Shown: piece after piece, positions 30,672 to 40,871 of the stretch
How positions within the stretch are numbered: the first letter of the stretch is position 1
Layout of the letters: every line of letters begins with the position of its first letter
Assembly: GCA_001942415.1 (NCBI GenBank)
Contig: MKJX01000166.1
Coordinates: forward strand, 1 to 64,000
DNA: 64,000 bases
Direction: 5' to 3'
Origin: Pseudonocardia sp. CNS-139
Lineage (GTDB): Bacteria; Actinomycetota; Actinomycetes; Mycobacteriales; Pseudonocardiaceae
Translations under genes and position numbers: made by a program
The notes under the pieces: generated by a model
What the model saw: the letters and a program-made list of their open reading frames with translations, nothing else
Told to the model about the DNA's origin: nothing
Database searches by the model: none

Positions 30672-31442
30672 TCAGACCGCCGCGGCGACCGCGATGCGGC
30701 GGCCCGTCAGGACCTCCTGCTGCACCCGCTGCAGCTCGGGGGAGGGCTCCAGGCCCAGCTCCCGGTCCAGCAGCCCGCGGACGGCGCCGTAGGCGCGCAG
30801 GGCGTCACTGCGGCGGCCGCTGCGGTGCAGGGCGTCGATGAGGCGGGCGTGAAACCACTCGTTGAGCGGGTGCGCGGCGACGAGCCCACGCAGCTCGGGG
30901 ACGAGCTGGCGGTGCCGGCCGCAGGCCATGTCCGCCTCGATGCGCAGCTCCAGCGCGCGGACCCGCAGCTCCTCCAGGTGCTCGACGTGCAGCGACAGCA
31001 CCGGGCCGGGGTCGATGCCGGCGAGCGCGGAGCCGCGCCACACGCTCAGCGCGCTGCGCAGGAGCGTCGCGGCGTCGGCGGCCTGGCCGCGGCGCAGCAG
31101 CGCGTTGCCCTGGTCGGTCGCCTTCACGAACTCCTCGGCGTCGAGCGGGCCGGGCAGCCGCGCGAACCGGTAGCCGGTGGGCTCGGTGCGCAGCGCGTCG
31201 GCGCCGGCGTCGGTGGCCTCCAGCGCCTTGCGCAGGTGGTAGACGTGGGTGCGGATGGTGGTGACGGCCGTGCGCGGCGGGCGCTCGTCCCACAGTTCCT
31301 CGGCCAGGGTCCGGACGCTCACCACCTCGCCGGCGCGCAGGAGCAGCAGCGCCAGCACCTTGCCGATCTTCGGTCCGCGGGGTGTGCGGTCGCCGCCGCC
31401 GTCCCGCACGGCCAGCGGCCCCAGTACGTGATAGGTCGTCAT
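30672..31442 (-). CDS. SARP-family transcriptional regulator (BTAD domain)
   Basis: A 256-residue intact activator. The N-terminal OmpR-type winged helix covers TPRGPKIGKVLALLLLRAGE through TIRTHVYHLRKALEA. The bacterial transcriptional activation domain follows (DAEEFVKATDQGNALLRRGQ to LGLEPSPELQRVQQEVLTG). There is no NB-ARC or TPR extension, so it is a small SARP as in pathway-specific activators of polyketide clusters. ATG 31442 starts the usual YHVLGPLAV strand. It diverges from the dehydratase operon, 236 bp apart, which may be its target. Confidence 0.92.
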   Translation of the reverse strand: MTTYHVLGPLAVRDGGGDRTPRGPKIGKVLALLLLRAGEVVSVRTLAEELWDERPPRTAVTTIRTHVYHLRKALEATDAGADALRTEPTGYRFARLPGPLDAEEFVKATDQGNALLRRGQAADAATLLRSALSVWRGSALAGIDPGPVLSLHVEHLEELRVRALELRIEADMACGRHRQLVPELRGLVAAHPLNEWFHARLIDALHRSGRRSDALRAYGAVRGLLDRELGLEPSPELQRVQQEVLTGRRIAVAAAV

Positions 31443-31678
31443 TCCCGCCACTCCCCCGCTCTCGCCCACCTGCACCTGTGCGGCGCCTGCTGTGGCGACG
31501 GTGCCGCCTATCGGTGTACCGGCGGCCGCGCGCGCTCCACAACATCGCTACCCACGAAGTGGCAGGGGGTGCACCGATCGGCCCGCCACCCTGCACCGGA
31601 AGGAGAAGGGCGCAGGCTCGGGATCGGCCCGTAGCGTCCGAACCAGCAGGTCACACGCACGAGCGGAGGAGCGCTGTC
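31443..31678. promoter_or_regulatory. Divergent promoter region between SARP and dehydratase operon
   Basis: About 236 bp with no convincing gene. GGAGGAG at 31662-31668 is the ribosome site for the plus-strand dehydratase gene. SARPs bind direct heptamer repeats near -35 boxes; I saw no clear pair by eye. Confidence 0.35.
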
Positions 31679-32127
31679 ATGCGGGTGGGGCCCACGTTCG
31701 CGAGCCGGCCGGCGCCGCCGCCGACCCCTACGAGGTCGGCCGGGAGGCGATCAGGGCGTTCGCGCTCGCCGTCGGGGACGACGACCCGGTGCACCGCGAC
31801 CCGGAGGCGGCCCGCGCGGCCGGCCACCAGGACGTCATCGCGCCGCCGACGTACGTCGTGTCGCTGACGATGCGCAGCGAGGCGCAGGCCGCCGCCGACG
31901 CGTTCGGCGACATCGACATGGCCGACATCCTGCACCGCGACCAGAGCTTCACCCACGTCCGGCCGGTGCGCGCGGGCGACCGGCTGGTCGTCACGTCCGA
32001 GGTCTCCTCCCGGGAGATCGACGGCCGCCACGTGCTGACCCTGGAGACCGACGTGCGGACGGTCGGGGGCGAGCAGGTCTGCACGGCCGGCAGCGTCATG
32101 GTCTACAGCGGCGAGGTGACCCGGTGA
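31679..32127 (+). CDS. Hot-dog dehydratase, N-terminal MaoC/HadA-like (frameshifted)
   Basis: About 150 residues, resembling the FAS1-type dehydratase half and mycobacterial HadA/HadC. Features: DPYEVGREAIRAFALAVGDD, DVIAPPTYVVSLTM, ILHRDQSFTHVRPVRAGDRL. Such subunits usually lack the catalytic Asp-His pair and bind the acyl chain, working with a HadB-like partner. ATG 31679 follows GGAGGAG. The frame breaks near 31,705. GTGA overlap with the next gene fits a two-part (3R)-hydroxyacyl-ACP dehydratase for the PKS. Confidence 0.8.
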
Positions 32128-32570
32128 CCGCCGTCGTGGACGGGGTGCGGGTGCGCCCGGCCTGGGCGGACGTCGAGGTGGGCACGGCGCTGCCCGAGCA
32201 CGTCCAGACCGTGGTGCGCCAGGACCTCGTGCGCTACGCGGCCGCGTCCGGCGACCTCAACACGATCCACTGGGACGAGGCCACGGCGAAGGCCGCGGGC
32301 CTGCCGGACGTGATCGCGCACGGGATGTACACGATGGGCGTCGCGGGCACCGCGCTGACGCGCTGGGCCGGCGCCGGTGCCGTGCGCTCCTACCGCACCC
32401 GGTTCGCCCGCCCGGTGCTCGTGCCGCGCGGCGAGGAGGGCGCCCGGATCGTCGTGACGGGCCGCGTCGCCGAGAAGCTGGAGGCGCCGGCCGTGCGCGT
32501 CGAGCTGGAGGTCCGCTGCGGGCCCGACAAGGTGCTCAGCCGCACCAGCGCGGTCGTGGAGCTGTCGTGA
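32124..32570 (+). CDS. Hot-dog dehydratase, catalytic MaoC/HadB-like
   Basis: A 148-residue intact protein. The hydratase-2 signature holds the catalytic pair: YAAASGDLNTIHWDEATAKA (Asp and His), then DVIAHGMYTMGVAGTALTRW. It should dehydrate (3R)-hydroxyacyl-ACP to enoyl-ACP as a dimer with the previous product. GTG start overlaps the upstream stop; GTGA overlap downstream. Its place in a KS/CLF/ACP cluster supports a chain-modifying role. Confidence 0.88.
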   Translation: MTAVVDGVRVRPAWADVEVGTALPEHVQTVVRQDLVRYAAASGDLNTIHWDEATAKAAGLPDVIAHGMYTMGVAGTALTRWAGAGAVRSYRTRFARPVLVPRGEEGARIVVTGRVAEKLEAPAVRVELEVRCGPDKVLSRTSAVVELS

Positions 32571-33357
32571 CGGTCGTCCGGCCGCGGCCGCACCCCGACC
32601 CGGAGCTGCGGCTGCTGGTGCTGCACCACGCGGGCGGCTCGCACGTGCGTTCCGGCGGTGGGCGAAGCTGCTGCCGGCCGGCTGGGAGGCGTGCCTCGTG
32701 GACGCCCCCGGGCGCGGGCACGCCGCCGACGCCGCGCCGGAGCGGACGATGCCCGGGTACGTCCGGCACCTCGTGCACGCGATCGCGCCGTACCTCGACC
32801 GCCCGTACGCCCTGTTCGGGCACAGCATGGGCGCGGTGGCCGGGTTCGCGCTGTGCGTCGAGCTGCGCGAGCGCGGGCTGCCGCTGCCGGTGTGGATCGG
32901 CGCGTCCGCGCACCCCGGGCCGCGCACCCCGGACCGCGCGCCCACGCCGGACCTGCACCGGCTCGGCCGGGCGGACCTGCGCACGGCGCTGCACCACATC
33001 GGCGGGCTGCCCGCCGCCGTCGTGGACGACGACGAGCTGTGGGCCCGGATCGAGCCGCTGCTGCGGGCCGACCTGGAGGTCGCCGAGCGCTGGCGCCCGC
33101 CGCGGGTGGAGGTGCTGCCCGTGCCGCTCTCGGCGTTCTGCGGGCGCGACGACCCGGTGGCCCGCCGCCCCGCGATGCAGCGCTGGGCCGTGCACACCGA
33201 GCGGTTCCTCGGAGTACGCGAGTTCCCCGGCGACCACTTCTACGTGCAACAGGCCCGGGACGAGGTCGTGGCCGCCGTCGTCGCCGACGTCGGCCTGGCT
33301 CTCGTCCCGGACCTGGTGGGTGCGTCAGGCGCTGGCGCGCGGGTCGCCCCCTCGTAG
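32567..33357 (+). CDS. Type II thioesterase (alpha/beta hydrolase) (frameshifted)
   Basis: About 263 residues. RifR/TesA-type editing or release thioesterase: LLVLHHAGGSH near the N-terminus, nucleophile elbow LFGHSMGAVAG, ASAHPGPRTPDR lid entry and GDHFYVQQ with the catalytic His. The frame breaks near 32,650, after HHAGGSH. It could release the product or clear stalled chains from the ACP. Its 3' end overlaps the convergent response-regulator gene by 33 bp. Confidence 0.88.
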
Positions 33358-34032
33358 GTCGGGCTGGCGGACCGGCCGGGTGTGGATCAGGCCGGCGGCC
33401 GCCGCCCGGTTCACGGCGTCGATCCGCGACACCGCCCCGAGCTTCTCGAAGGCGTTGCGCAGGTGCCGTTTGACGGTCGCCTCGGTGATCGACAGCCGGC
33501 TGGCGATCTGCCGGTTGCTGAACGCCGCCGCGACCAGGACGAGGATCTGCCGCTCACGCGGCGAGATCAGCCGGGACGGGGTCTGGTCGGCCATCAGCGC
33601 GCCGTGCGTCACCGACATCACCAGCCGCCGCCCGCCGCCCGTCCCTGCCTCCAGCGCCCCGCGGATCGCCGCCGTGAGCGCCTGCCGGCCGATGCTCTTG
33701 TGCAGGTAGCCGGCCACCCCCGACTCGACCATGTCCCGCACGAGCTGCGGTGCGTCGTGCATGGTCAGCATGATCACGCGCGAGTGCGGCGACGCCGCGC
33801 GGATCCCGCGCACCGTCTCGGTCGGGACGTTCTGCGGCATCTCGACGTCCAGCAGCACGACGTCCGGCCGCAGCCGCCCGGCCAGCTCGACGGCCTCGGA
33901 GCCGTCGGCCGCCTCGCCGACCACCTCGAAGTCGGACTCGAAGCCGAGCAGCTCCCGCATGGCCTCGCGCAGCAGGGTGTGGTCGTCCGCGAGCAGGATC
34001 CGCACGGTCCGGGGCTCACCGAACGCGCTCAC
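33325..34032 (-). CDS. NarL/LuxR-type response regulator
   Basis: A 235-residue intact protein. The receiver has the acidic pocket (ILLADDHTLLREAM), the phosphoacceptor Asp in VVLLDVEMP, and the switch Thr and Lys (LTMHDAP, LHKS). The C-terminal LuxR HTH covers LISPRERQILVLVAAAFSNR to GAVSRIDAVNRA. Its start overlaps the histidine kinase stop by 4 bp, so the two form a cognate pair. Confidence 0.93.
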   Translation of the reverse strand: MSAFGEPRTVRILLADDHTLLREAMRELLGFESDFEVVGEAADGSEAVELAGRLRPDVVLLDVEMPQNVPTETVRGIRAASPHSRVIMLTMHDAPQLVRDMVESGVAGYLHKSIGRQALTAAIRGALEAGTGGGRRLVMSVTHGALMADQTPSRLISPRERQILVLVAAAFSNRQIASRLSITEATVKRHLRNAFEKLGAVSRIDAVNRAAAAGLIHTRPVRQPDLRGGDPRASA

Positions 34033-35012
34033 CGGCCGCTCCTCACCACGTCGGCGGACAGGTCGACCGACAGGTCGACCCGGGTGCCGCGGGGCCGGGT
34101 CGCGGTGATCGACAGCGTGCCGCCGAGCGCCTCCGCGCGCTCGCGCATCACTGCCAGCCCGCCGCCGCGCCCGGGGGTCGGCACGCCCCCGCCGAGCCCG
34201 ACGCCGTCGTCGTCGACGCTGGCCCGCACGGCGTCCGGGCCGATGTCCACCGCGACCGTGACGTGCTGGGCGCAGGCGTGGGTGTAGGCGTTGCGCAGGG
34301 CCTCCCGGACCACCACGAACAGCTCGTCGCGCAGCCGCGGGGACAGCGTCGACTCGTCGCCGCGCACCACCACCGTGGTGCGCGCGCCGAGCACGTTGGC
34401 CCGGGACACGAACTCGCGGATCTCGACCTCGAGACCGGTGATCCAGCAGCGGTCCTGCAGGTCCGACACCAGCCGCCGGGTGGAGCGCTGCAGCTCCTCC
34501 AGGGTGCGGCGGGCGGCCGAGACCTTGCTCGCCGCCGTCGCCTCGCCGCGCGACGCCGCGACGGCGAACAGGTCGAGCTGGACGAGCGCGAGGCCGACCC
34601 CGCTGCCGACCCAGTCGTGCACCTCACGCGCGAGCGCGCGGCGCTCCTCGACGTCGGACGCCCAGCCCTCGGCGGAGCGCATCCCGTCCTCCTGCAGCAC
34701 GCGGTGCAGCGCGGCGGCCCCGCCGGCGAGCACCCTGGCCCGGTCGGGATGGTCCCCGACGGCGTCGACCAGCGCGGCCATCAGGTTCGCGAAGAGCAGA
34801 CCTCCGGAGGCGCCCCCCGCCGTCCGGACGGTCGTCGAGCAGCCCGACAGCGCGTCGGCCAGGCGCCCCAGCCAGGCCGTCAGCTGCTCGCGGCCCACGA
34901 GGTGGCGCAGCTCGTCGTCGAGGCGGTCGCCGATCCGCTCGATGAGCGGGGTCGAGGTCGGCGCGGTACTCGTAACGGTTCCGATACGACTCGTTGTACA
35001 GATTGATGTCAT
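34029..35012 (-). CDS. NarL-partner sensor histidine kinase (no visible membrane segment)
   Basis: A 327-residue intact protein. HisKA_3 holds the phospho-accepting His in LAREVHDWVGSGVGLALVQL. The HATPase has the N-box (LFVVVREALRNAYTHACAQH) and G-boxes (VDDDGVGLGGGVP, RGGGLAVMRERAEALGG). The N-terminal 150 residues are helical with no transmembrane stretch, so the sensor is probably soluble. ATG 35012 follows AGGGGGG. The signal is unknown. Confidence 0.9.
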   Translation of the reverse strand: MTSICTTSRIGTVTSTAPTSTPLIERIGDRLDDELRHLVGREQLTAWLGRLADALSGCSTTVRTAGGASGGLLFANLMAALVDAVGDHPDRARVLAGGAAALHRVLQEDGMRSAEGWASDVEERRALAREVHDWVGSGVGLALVQLDLFAVAASRGEATAASKVSAARRTLEELQRSTRRLVSDLQDRCWITGLEVEIREFVSRANVLGARTTVVVRGDESTLSPRLRDELFVVVREALRNAYTHACAQHVTVAVDIGPDAVRASVDDDGVGLGGGVPTPGRGGGLAVMRERAEALGGTLSITATRPRGTRVDLSVDLSADVVRSGR

Positions 35013-35235
35013 GTGGTGCCCCCCTTCGGATCCGAATCCGCTGCTCCTGGCCCCGACGTCCCCCCGTCGACCGCGTCGGACCAGCGAAAACAGATCCAAT
35101 GTGTTCATACGTACGTAGCCTTGCCGAAAAGTAGATCTCCCTCCTATCCACGGGCTGTGACGAACCCGCACGCACGAGCATCCTGCACGGCTTTACCATT
35201 GGAATCAGTCATTTCGACCAGAGGGGGGTGGTCGG
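35013..35235. promoter_or_regulatory. Divergent promoter region between histidine kinase and LAL regulator
   Basis: About 223 bp with lower GC than the genes around it, including AT-rich stretches near 35,095-35,140 (GTGTTCATACGTACG) and 35,190-35,215. It should hold both promoters. I saw no long palindrome apart from the short TACGTA. Confidence 0.35.
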
Positions 35236-37990
35236 ATGGGGCGGGTCATGCTGCGCGGTCGCCGGAGCGAGCTCACGGCGGCGCGAGGGCTGGCCGCTGC
35301 CGCCAGGTCCGGCTCGGGGGCATCCTTGCTCGTCACCGGGCCACCGGGCGCCGGCCGCAGCACCCTGCTCGCCGAGGCGGCCGCGGCCGCAGGCGGCACC
35401 GCGGTGCTCACCGCGCGCGAGGTCGAGTCCGACGTGCCCTACAGCGGGCTGACGGAGCTGCTGGCACCGGTCATCACGCGGTCGACGACCTGCCCGCGCC
35501 ACAGGCCCGGGCGTTGCGCTGCGTGATCGGCCTGGAGGACGGGCCCGCGCCGGAGCTGGCCCTCGGCACGGCCGTGCTGGAGCTGCTCACCCGGGCCGCG
35601 GCCACCCGCCCGCTGCTGCTCGTCGTGGACGACCTGCACCTGCTCGACGCCGGGTCCACCGCCGCGCTGCTCTACGTCGTCCGCCGGCTGCGCGACCGGC
35701 CGATCGCGGCCCTGCTGTCCGCGGAGAGCCCGCTCGCCGCCCACCTCGCGGGCGCCGACGTGCCGCTGCTCCCGCTCGGCGAGCTGGAGGAGGAGGCCGC
35801 CGGCGAGCTGCTGGCCGACCACGGCTGGGCGCCGCCCGCGCCGCTGCGGCGCGCGGCCGTCACGGCCACCGGCGGCAACCCGCTCGCGCTCGTCGAGCTG
35901 GCCGCCAGCCGCTCACCGGCCGACCGGCTGGAGGACGTCGCCGGGCGGATCGCCGTGCCGCTGCGGCCCCGCCAGCGCACCGCGTTCCTGCGGCAGCTGG
36001 CCGGGCTCCCGGCCGCCACCCGCGACCTGCTCGTCGTGGCCGCGGCCGCGGTGGACGTGCCGGCCGGGGCGGTCTCCGCGGCCGCCGACCGGCTGGGCCT
36101 CGACACCGACGCGCTGGGCGCGGCCGAGCGGGCCGGCGTCGTCACGGTGCGGCCCGCGGAGATCCGGTTCCGGCACCCGCTGCTGCGTGCTGCCGTCTAC
36201 CTGGACGCCCCGCACCACGCGCGCACCGCCGCGCACCGGGAGCTGGCCAAGGCGGTGGCCCCGCACGACGCCGACGCGGCCGTCCGGCACCAGGCGTTCG
36301 CCACCCAGGGCACCGACGACGAGCTGGCCGGGGCGCTGGAGGAGATCGCGCTGCGCCGCCCGGCCAGCTACACCGAGGTCGCGGTGATGCTCGCGGCCGC
36401 CCGGCTCAGCGAGTCGGCCTTCGACCGGCACCGCCGCACCACGGCGGCCGCGCTCGCCGCGTGGGGGTCCGGGCAGGCCGACCTGGCGCGCGACCTGGCC
36501 GTGGTGCTCTCGACCGTCACCGCGCCGCCGATCCAGGCCCGGCTGGCCTGGCTGCACGGCCTGCTGGAGATCGCCGGCGGGGATCCGGTCAGCGCGTGCA
36601 CCCGGCTGGAGCGGGTGGCCGACGACCTGCTCACCGTCGCCCCGGGGGACGCCGCGCTCCTGCTGCTGCTCGGCATCGCCGCCGCCTACGACGCCGGTGA
36701 GGTGGACAGCTGGCGGCGCGCCGCCGGCACCGTCGCCGGGATGGGCCACCCGGTCGGGCAGCTCGGCGAGATGTTCGGGCTCGCCCTCGACGGGCGGCTG
36801 CCGGCCGCGGGGTCGGAGCCGTCGCGGCTGCTCGCGGGCATGCCCGTCGAGGTGGGCAGGCACCCCGGGATGCGCGAGGCCGTCGTCATGGCGCTGGGGC
36901 GCTCGGGCCGCACCCGGGTGCTGGCCCGCGAGTTCGGGGATGTCCCGGAGGTTTGCGCCGCGCAGCGCACCGCCGGCATGTTCGGCACGCTGGCGATGAA
37001 CCTGCTGTGGCTCACCGACCTCAACATCCACCTCGGCCACTTCGACGATGCGGAGGCCAGCGCCGAGGAGGTGCTGCGGTTCACCCGCGACACCGGGCAG
37101 CGCTCCGGGGCCGCGTTCGCGCTCGCGCACCTGGCCAGGGTGGCGGCCGTGCGCGGCGACCACACGCAGTGCCGCGAGTACGCCGCCGAGGCGCTGACCA
37201 GCGCCGTTCCCACGCTGGCGCGGGTCGCCGCGGCCCACGCCAGCTGGCCGTCGCGCTGGCCGCGCTCGCCGAGGGCAACGCGCACGAGGCGTGCGACCGG
37301 CTGCTCCTGCTCCGCGAACCGGGCACGCCGTTCTCCCACGAGCTGATCGCGCGGCTGGCCGCCGCCGACCTCGTCGAGGCCGCGGTGCGCACCGGCCGGA
37401 TGGATCTCGCCCGCAACGTCGCCGCCGAGTTCGCGGAGTGGGCGGAGCACTCGACGCTGCCGTGGGCCCGCGCCCACCACTTCCGCTGCCTCGCGCTCGT
37501 GGCCGAGGACGACGAGGAGGCGCACCGGTTCTTCGCGCTCGCGGGCGAGGCGGCGGCGTGCGACAACCGCCCGTTCGAGCTGGCCCGCATCGCGCTGCTG
37601 CGCGGGGAGGCGCTGCGCCGCGACCGGCGCCGGGCCGAGGCCCGCACCCCGCTGCGGCTGGCCGTCGAGCTGTTCGACGGGCAGGGCGCGCGCCGCTGGG
37701 CCGAGATCGCCCGGTCCCAGCTGCGCGGGGCCGGCGGCCTGGGCGCCGCGCCGCGCGACGACCGCGCCGTCTCGGCCGTGCTCACCCCGCAGGAGCTGCA
37801 GGTGGCCAAGCTCGCGGCCGGCGGGCTGTCCAACAAGGAGATCGGCGCGCTGCTCTTCCTCAGCCCGCGCACCGTCGGCTACCACCTGTACAAGCTCTTC
37901 CCGAAGCTGGGCATCTCGACCCGCTCCCAGCTGCGCAGCGTCGACCTGGACGACGTGACGGACGTGGACCCGGACGCCGAGGCCCTCTGA
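35236..37990 (+). CDS. LAL-type LuxR regulator with AAA ATPase (frameshifted)
   Basis: Large ATP-binding regulator of about 917 residues. The P-loop is TGPPGAGRSTLL, with Arg replacing the usual Lys of GxGKST, so ATP hydrolysis may be weak. Walker B is LLLVVDDLHLLD. A long TPR-like helical middle senses an unknown signal. The LuxR HTH covers LTPQELQVAKLAAGGLSNKE and VGYHLYKLFPKLGISTRSQL. LALs often activate polyketide clusters. The frame breaks near 35,480 and 37,240. ATG 35236 follows GAGGGGGG. Confidence 0.9.
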
Positions 37991-37997
37991 GAGTCCG

Positions 37998-38056
37998 AAT
38001 GCCGGGAAAGCCACGTTCAGGGCGGTAGCCGCCGTGAACGTGGCTTTCCCGGCATT
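37998..38056. terminator. Perfect 22-bp palindromic hairpin (AAAGCCACGTTCA family)
   Basis: Arms 37998-38019 and 38035-38056 are exact reverse complements; the loop itself pairs (GGCGG/CCGCC). It starts 8 bp after the LAL stop and ends 10 bp before the convergent KS-beta stop. This is the longest and cleanest member of the family in the window and a probable two-way terminator. Confidence 0.8.
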
Positions 38057-38065
38057 GCGTGCGGT

Positions 38066-39176
38066 TCAGCAGCGGACCACCAGTGCGCCCGCGCCGCCGT
38101 CCTCACCCACCGACGTGAGCAGCCCGATGCGGTTCCCGCGGGGCTCGGTGGTGGCGAGCAGGGCGGCGAGCTGCAGTGCCCCGCCCGCGCTGTAGGCCTC
38201 GCCGACGGCCGGGAGCACGTCGAGCACCGCGGGCAGCCCGCCGAGCTCGGTCTCGGCCGCGCGCAGCTCCAACCGCGCGAGCCGGGTGTGCCCGCTCGCG
38301 CCCGGCACCACGACGTCGACGTCGGCCGGGGTGAGCCCGCTGCGCTGCAGGGCCGTGGCGATGCACCGGCGAAGCCCCCCGGCCAGGCCGGGGCCGAGGC
38401 CGCCGAAGTAGCCGGCCTCGCAGCCGAGCAGCTCCGCCACCGGCGCGGCGCCCGTGCGCCCGGCCGGCTCGACCACGAGAACGCCGCGCCCTCGCCGAGC
38501 GGGGCCTCCGGGGTGAGCAGCCCGGTGAGGTGCCACGCCCACGCCGTGCGGGCGCTCACCTCCTCCACCGCCCCGACGAGCAGCCGGTCGGCGCGCCCGC
38601 TGGTCAGCGCCGTGCGCGCGTACCGGACGGCGAGCAGCCACGACAGGGCGCCGCCGGACACCGCCGCGTTGACGCCCAGCAGGCCGTGCCGGATGGCGAT
38701 CTGCCCGCTGCAGGTGTTCATGACGGTGTTCGGGAACGTGGCCGGGTTGACCATGTACGGCTTCTCGTGCACGAGCGTGTCGCGGCCGACGTCCGTGGCG
38801 GTCGTGATGCTGCCCGTCGTCGTCCCGACGACGGCGCCGGTGCGGTCCAGCGGCAGGTCGCCGAGCCCGTCGGGCAGGGCGGCGATGGCCTGGTCGGCGG
38901 CGAGCAGGCCGAGCTGGGTGAGCCGGTCGAGGTTGCGGGTGCCTTGCGGCCGAGCAGCGCGGCCCGGTCGAACGGCGCGACGGTGCGGATCGGGCGGGCC
39001 GGGTGGTCCGCCCCGTCCGGGTCGGTCGGCTCGGCGTGCGGGACCGCCGTACCGGCCAGCGCCGCGGCGAGCGGGCCGGCGCCGAACCCGGCCGCCGACA
39101 CGACCCCGGTGGCCGTCACGGCGAGCGGCGCGACCTCCGGCAGGACGGCGACCGGAGCCAGTGCCGGCGCGCTCAT
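38066..39176 (-). CDS. Chain-length factor / KS-beta (frameshifted)
   Basis: About 370 residues of ketosynthase fold without the catalytic Cys. The nucleophile elbow reads GVNAAVSGGALSW, so Val stands where KS-alpha has Cys. Other parts: VTATGVVSAAGFGAGPLAAA at the N-terminus, GTRNLDRLTQLGLLAADQAI, and EGAAFSWSS in the middle. It should pair with the adjacent KS-alpha and set chain length. The frame breaks near 38,940 and 38,470. Its start overlaps the KS-alpha stop by 4 bp, the usual KS-CLF coupling. Confidence 0.87.
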
Positions 39177-40389
39177 GCGGCCCTCCCGAACATCGTGATC
39201 GCGTTGTTGCCGCCGAAGGCGAACCCGTGGTTCTGCACGACCCGCGGGCTGGCCGGGCGGGCCATCCCGGGCACCGGGTCGACGCCCTCGCCCAGCGCCG
39301 GGTCGAGGGTGCGCAGGTTGGCCGTCGGCGGGAGGAAGCCCTGGTCGAGGGCCGTGCAGCAGATCGCCGCGCCGAAGCCGGACGCCGCGCCCATCGTGTG
39401 CCCGATCATCGACTTGATCGAGCTGATGGGCGGCAGCCGGTCCGGGAACACCGCACGCATCGCGGCCACCTCGGTGGCGTCGTTGGTGGGCGTGCCCGTG
39501 CCGTGGGCGCAGACGTAGTCCACGTCGTCCGGCGACACCCCGGCCGACTGGTGCGCGAGCCGGATGCACGCGGCGATGCTGTCGGCGTCGGGGTTGACCA
39601 TGTGCTTGGCGTCGCAGTTGGCGCCGTAGCCGAGCAGCTCGGCGTAGATGTGCGCGCCGCGGGCCTCGGCGGCGGCGTAGGGCTCCAGCAGCAGCGCCAC
39701 GCCGCCCTCGCCGGTGAGGATGCCCGAGCGGTCCACGTCGAACGGCCGGCAGACGTCGGCGGCCAGCGCCCCGAGCTGCAGGAACCCGGCGTGCGTCGAC
39801 CGGTTCACGGCGTCGGCGCCGCCCGCGAGCATGAGGTCGGCCTCACCGGAGACGATCAGGTCGTAGGCGTAGCCCAGCGCGAAGTTGCTCGCCGAGCACG
39901 CCGAGGGCACCGTCTGGGCCGGGCCGGTCAGGCCCAGCTCGTGGTTGACGGCCGTCGCGATGCGGTTGGCCGGGACCTGCTCGACCAGCCGCGCGTCGAT
40001 GCTCTTCAGCCCGGACGCGAGCCACTGCCCGGTGAGCTGCTGGATCACGGGGCCTCGCCGCCCGTCGTGCCCATCACAGTGCCGGCCCGCAGGTTCGGCA
40101 GCAGCGCCGGGTCGATGTCGGCGTCCTGCACGGCGAGCCGGCCGGCCGCGGCGGCGAACACCGCGCTGGGACCCCAGCGGTCCGGCGCGACACGCTCCAG
40201 CACGTCGCCCGGCTCGAACCCGCGGACCTCGCACGCGACCGTCGACGGGAAGCCCGCCGTGTCGAAGGACGTGATCTCGGAGGCGCCGACCCGGCCCTCC
40301 TTGATCGCGTCGGTGAAGGCGTCGATGCCGATCCCCACACAGCTCACGGTGCCGATGCCGGTCACCGCCACCCTGCGCGGCTCAGGCAT
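39173..40389 (-). CDS. Beta-ketoacyl synthase, KS-alpha (frameshifted)
   Basis: About 405 residues. FabF-like condensing enzyme with a full active site: Cys in TVPSACSASNFALGYAYDLI, His in CAHGTGTPTNDATE, and Lys/His in SIKSMIGHTMGAASG. The PSACSAS elbow differs from the usual aromatic type II motif (around STGCTSG), which points away from classical aromatic PKS. The frame breaks near 40,060. It overlaps ACP by 8 bp upstream and KS-beta by 4 bp downstream. Confidence 0.92.
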
Positions 40390-40661
40390 CGGTGCCCGCC
40401 TTCGCCCCGTCGTAGGACTCGATGAGGCCGAAGACGCCTCCAGGTTGACCATCTTGACGAGCTCGGTCTTCGGGATCACGACCCCGAGCTCCTTCTCGAT
40501 GCGCGCCACGACCGCGATGAGCGCCAGCGAGTCGGCGTCGTAGTCGTCCACGAAATGGCCGGTGAGCGTGAACTCCGACGCCTCCAGCTCCAGCTCCTGC
40601 GCGATGATCTCCAGGGCCTTCTCCTGGATCGGACTGGTCGTGACCGTGTTCTCGCTCATCC
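40382..40661 (-). CDS. Acyl carrier protein (frameshifted)
   Basis: About 93 residues. The phosphopantetheine Ser is in DDYDADSLALIAVVARIEKE, with GVVIPKTELVKMVNLE after it. The frame breaks near 40,435 and the tail resumes as GLIESYDGAKAG. It is the first gene of the minus-strand ACP-KS-CLF operon. A GAGCAGG site lies 6 bp before ATG 40661. Confidence 0.92.
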
Positions 40662-40744
40662 CTGCTCCTTCGTCCCGGCCGGTCGGTCCACGGCGAATGG
40701 TGCGAGGGCACCCCTGACGCGGGCAAGAACTCGGCGCCAAGGAG

Positions 40745-40774
40745 GTATCGGCCGATACGCATTAGGACGTATCG
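40745..40774. promoter_or_regulatory. Two overlapping palindromes in the ACP/afsA divergent promoter
   Basis: GTATCGGCCGATAC (40745-40758) is a perfect 14-bp palindrome. CGATACG (40753-40759) also pairs with CGTATCG (40768-40774) across 8 nt. They lie 84 bp upstream of the ACP start and 98 bp upstream of afsA. Position fits an operator for a TetR-type receptor controlling both operons; the sequence does not match the known gamma-butyrolactone receptor consensus closely. Confidence 0.5.
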
Positions 40775-40871
40775 CGGACCCGGTTCATGCCGCTTTCATT
40801 CGCATTCCACCGGCCTTCCACACCGCACTGCGACGGTGAGCCGCGGATGCGCCGCGACGGGAGGAGCGCAC

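Noticed and set aside
38288..40543. Plus-strand frame of 751 codons opposite KS-alpha/KS-beta
   Set aside because: No recognisable domain; the minus strand holds KS motifs.
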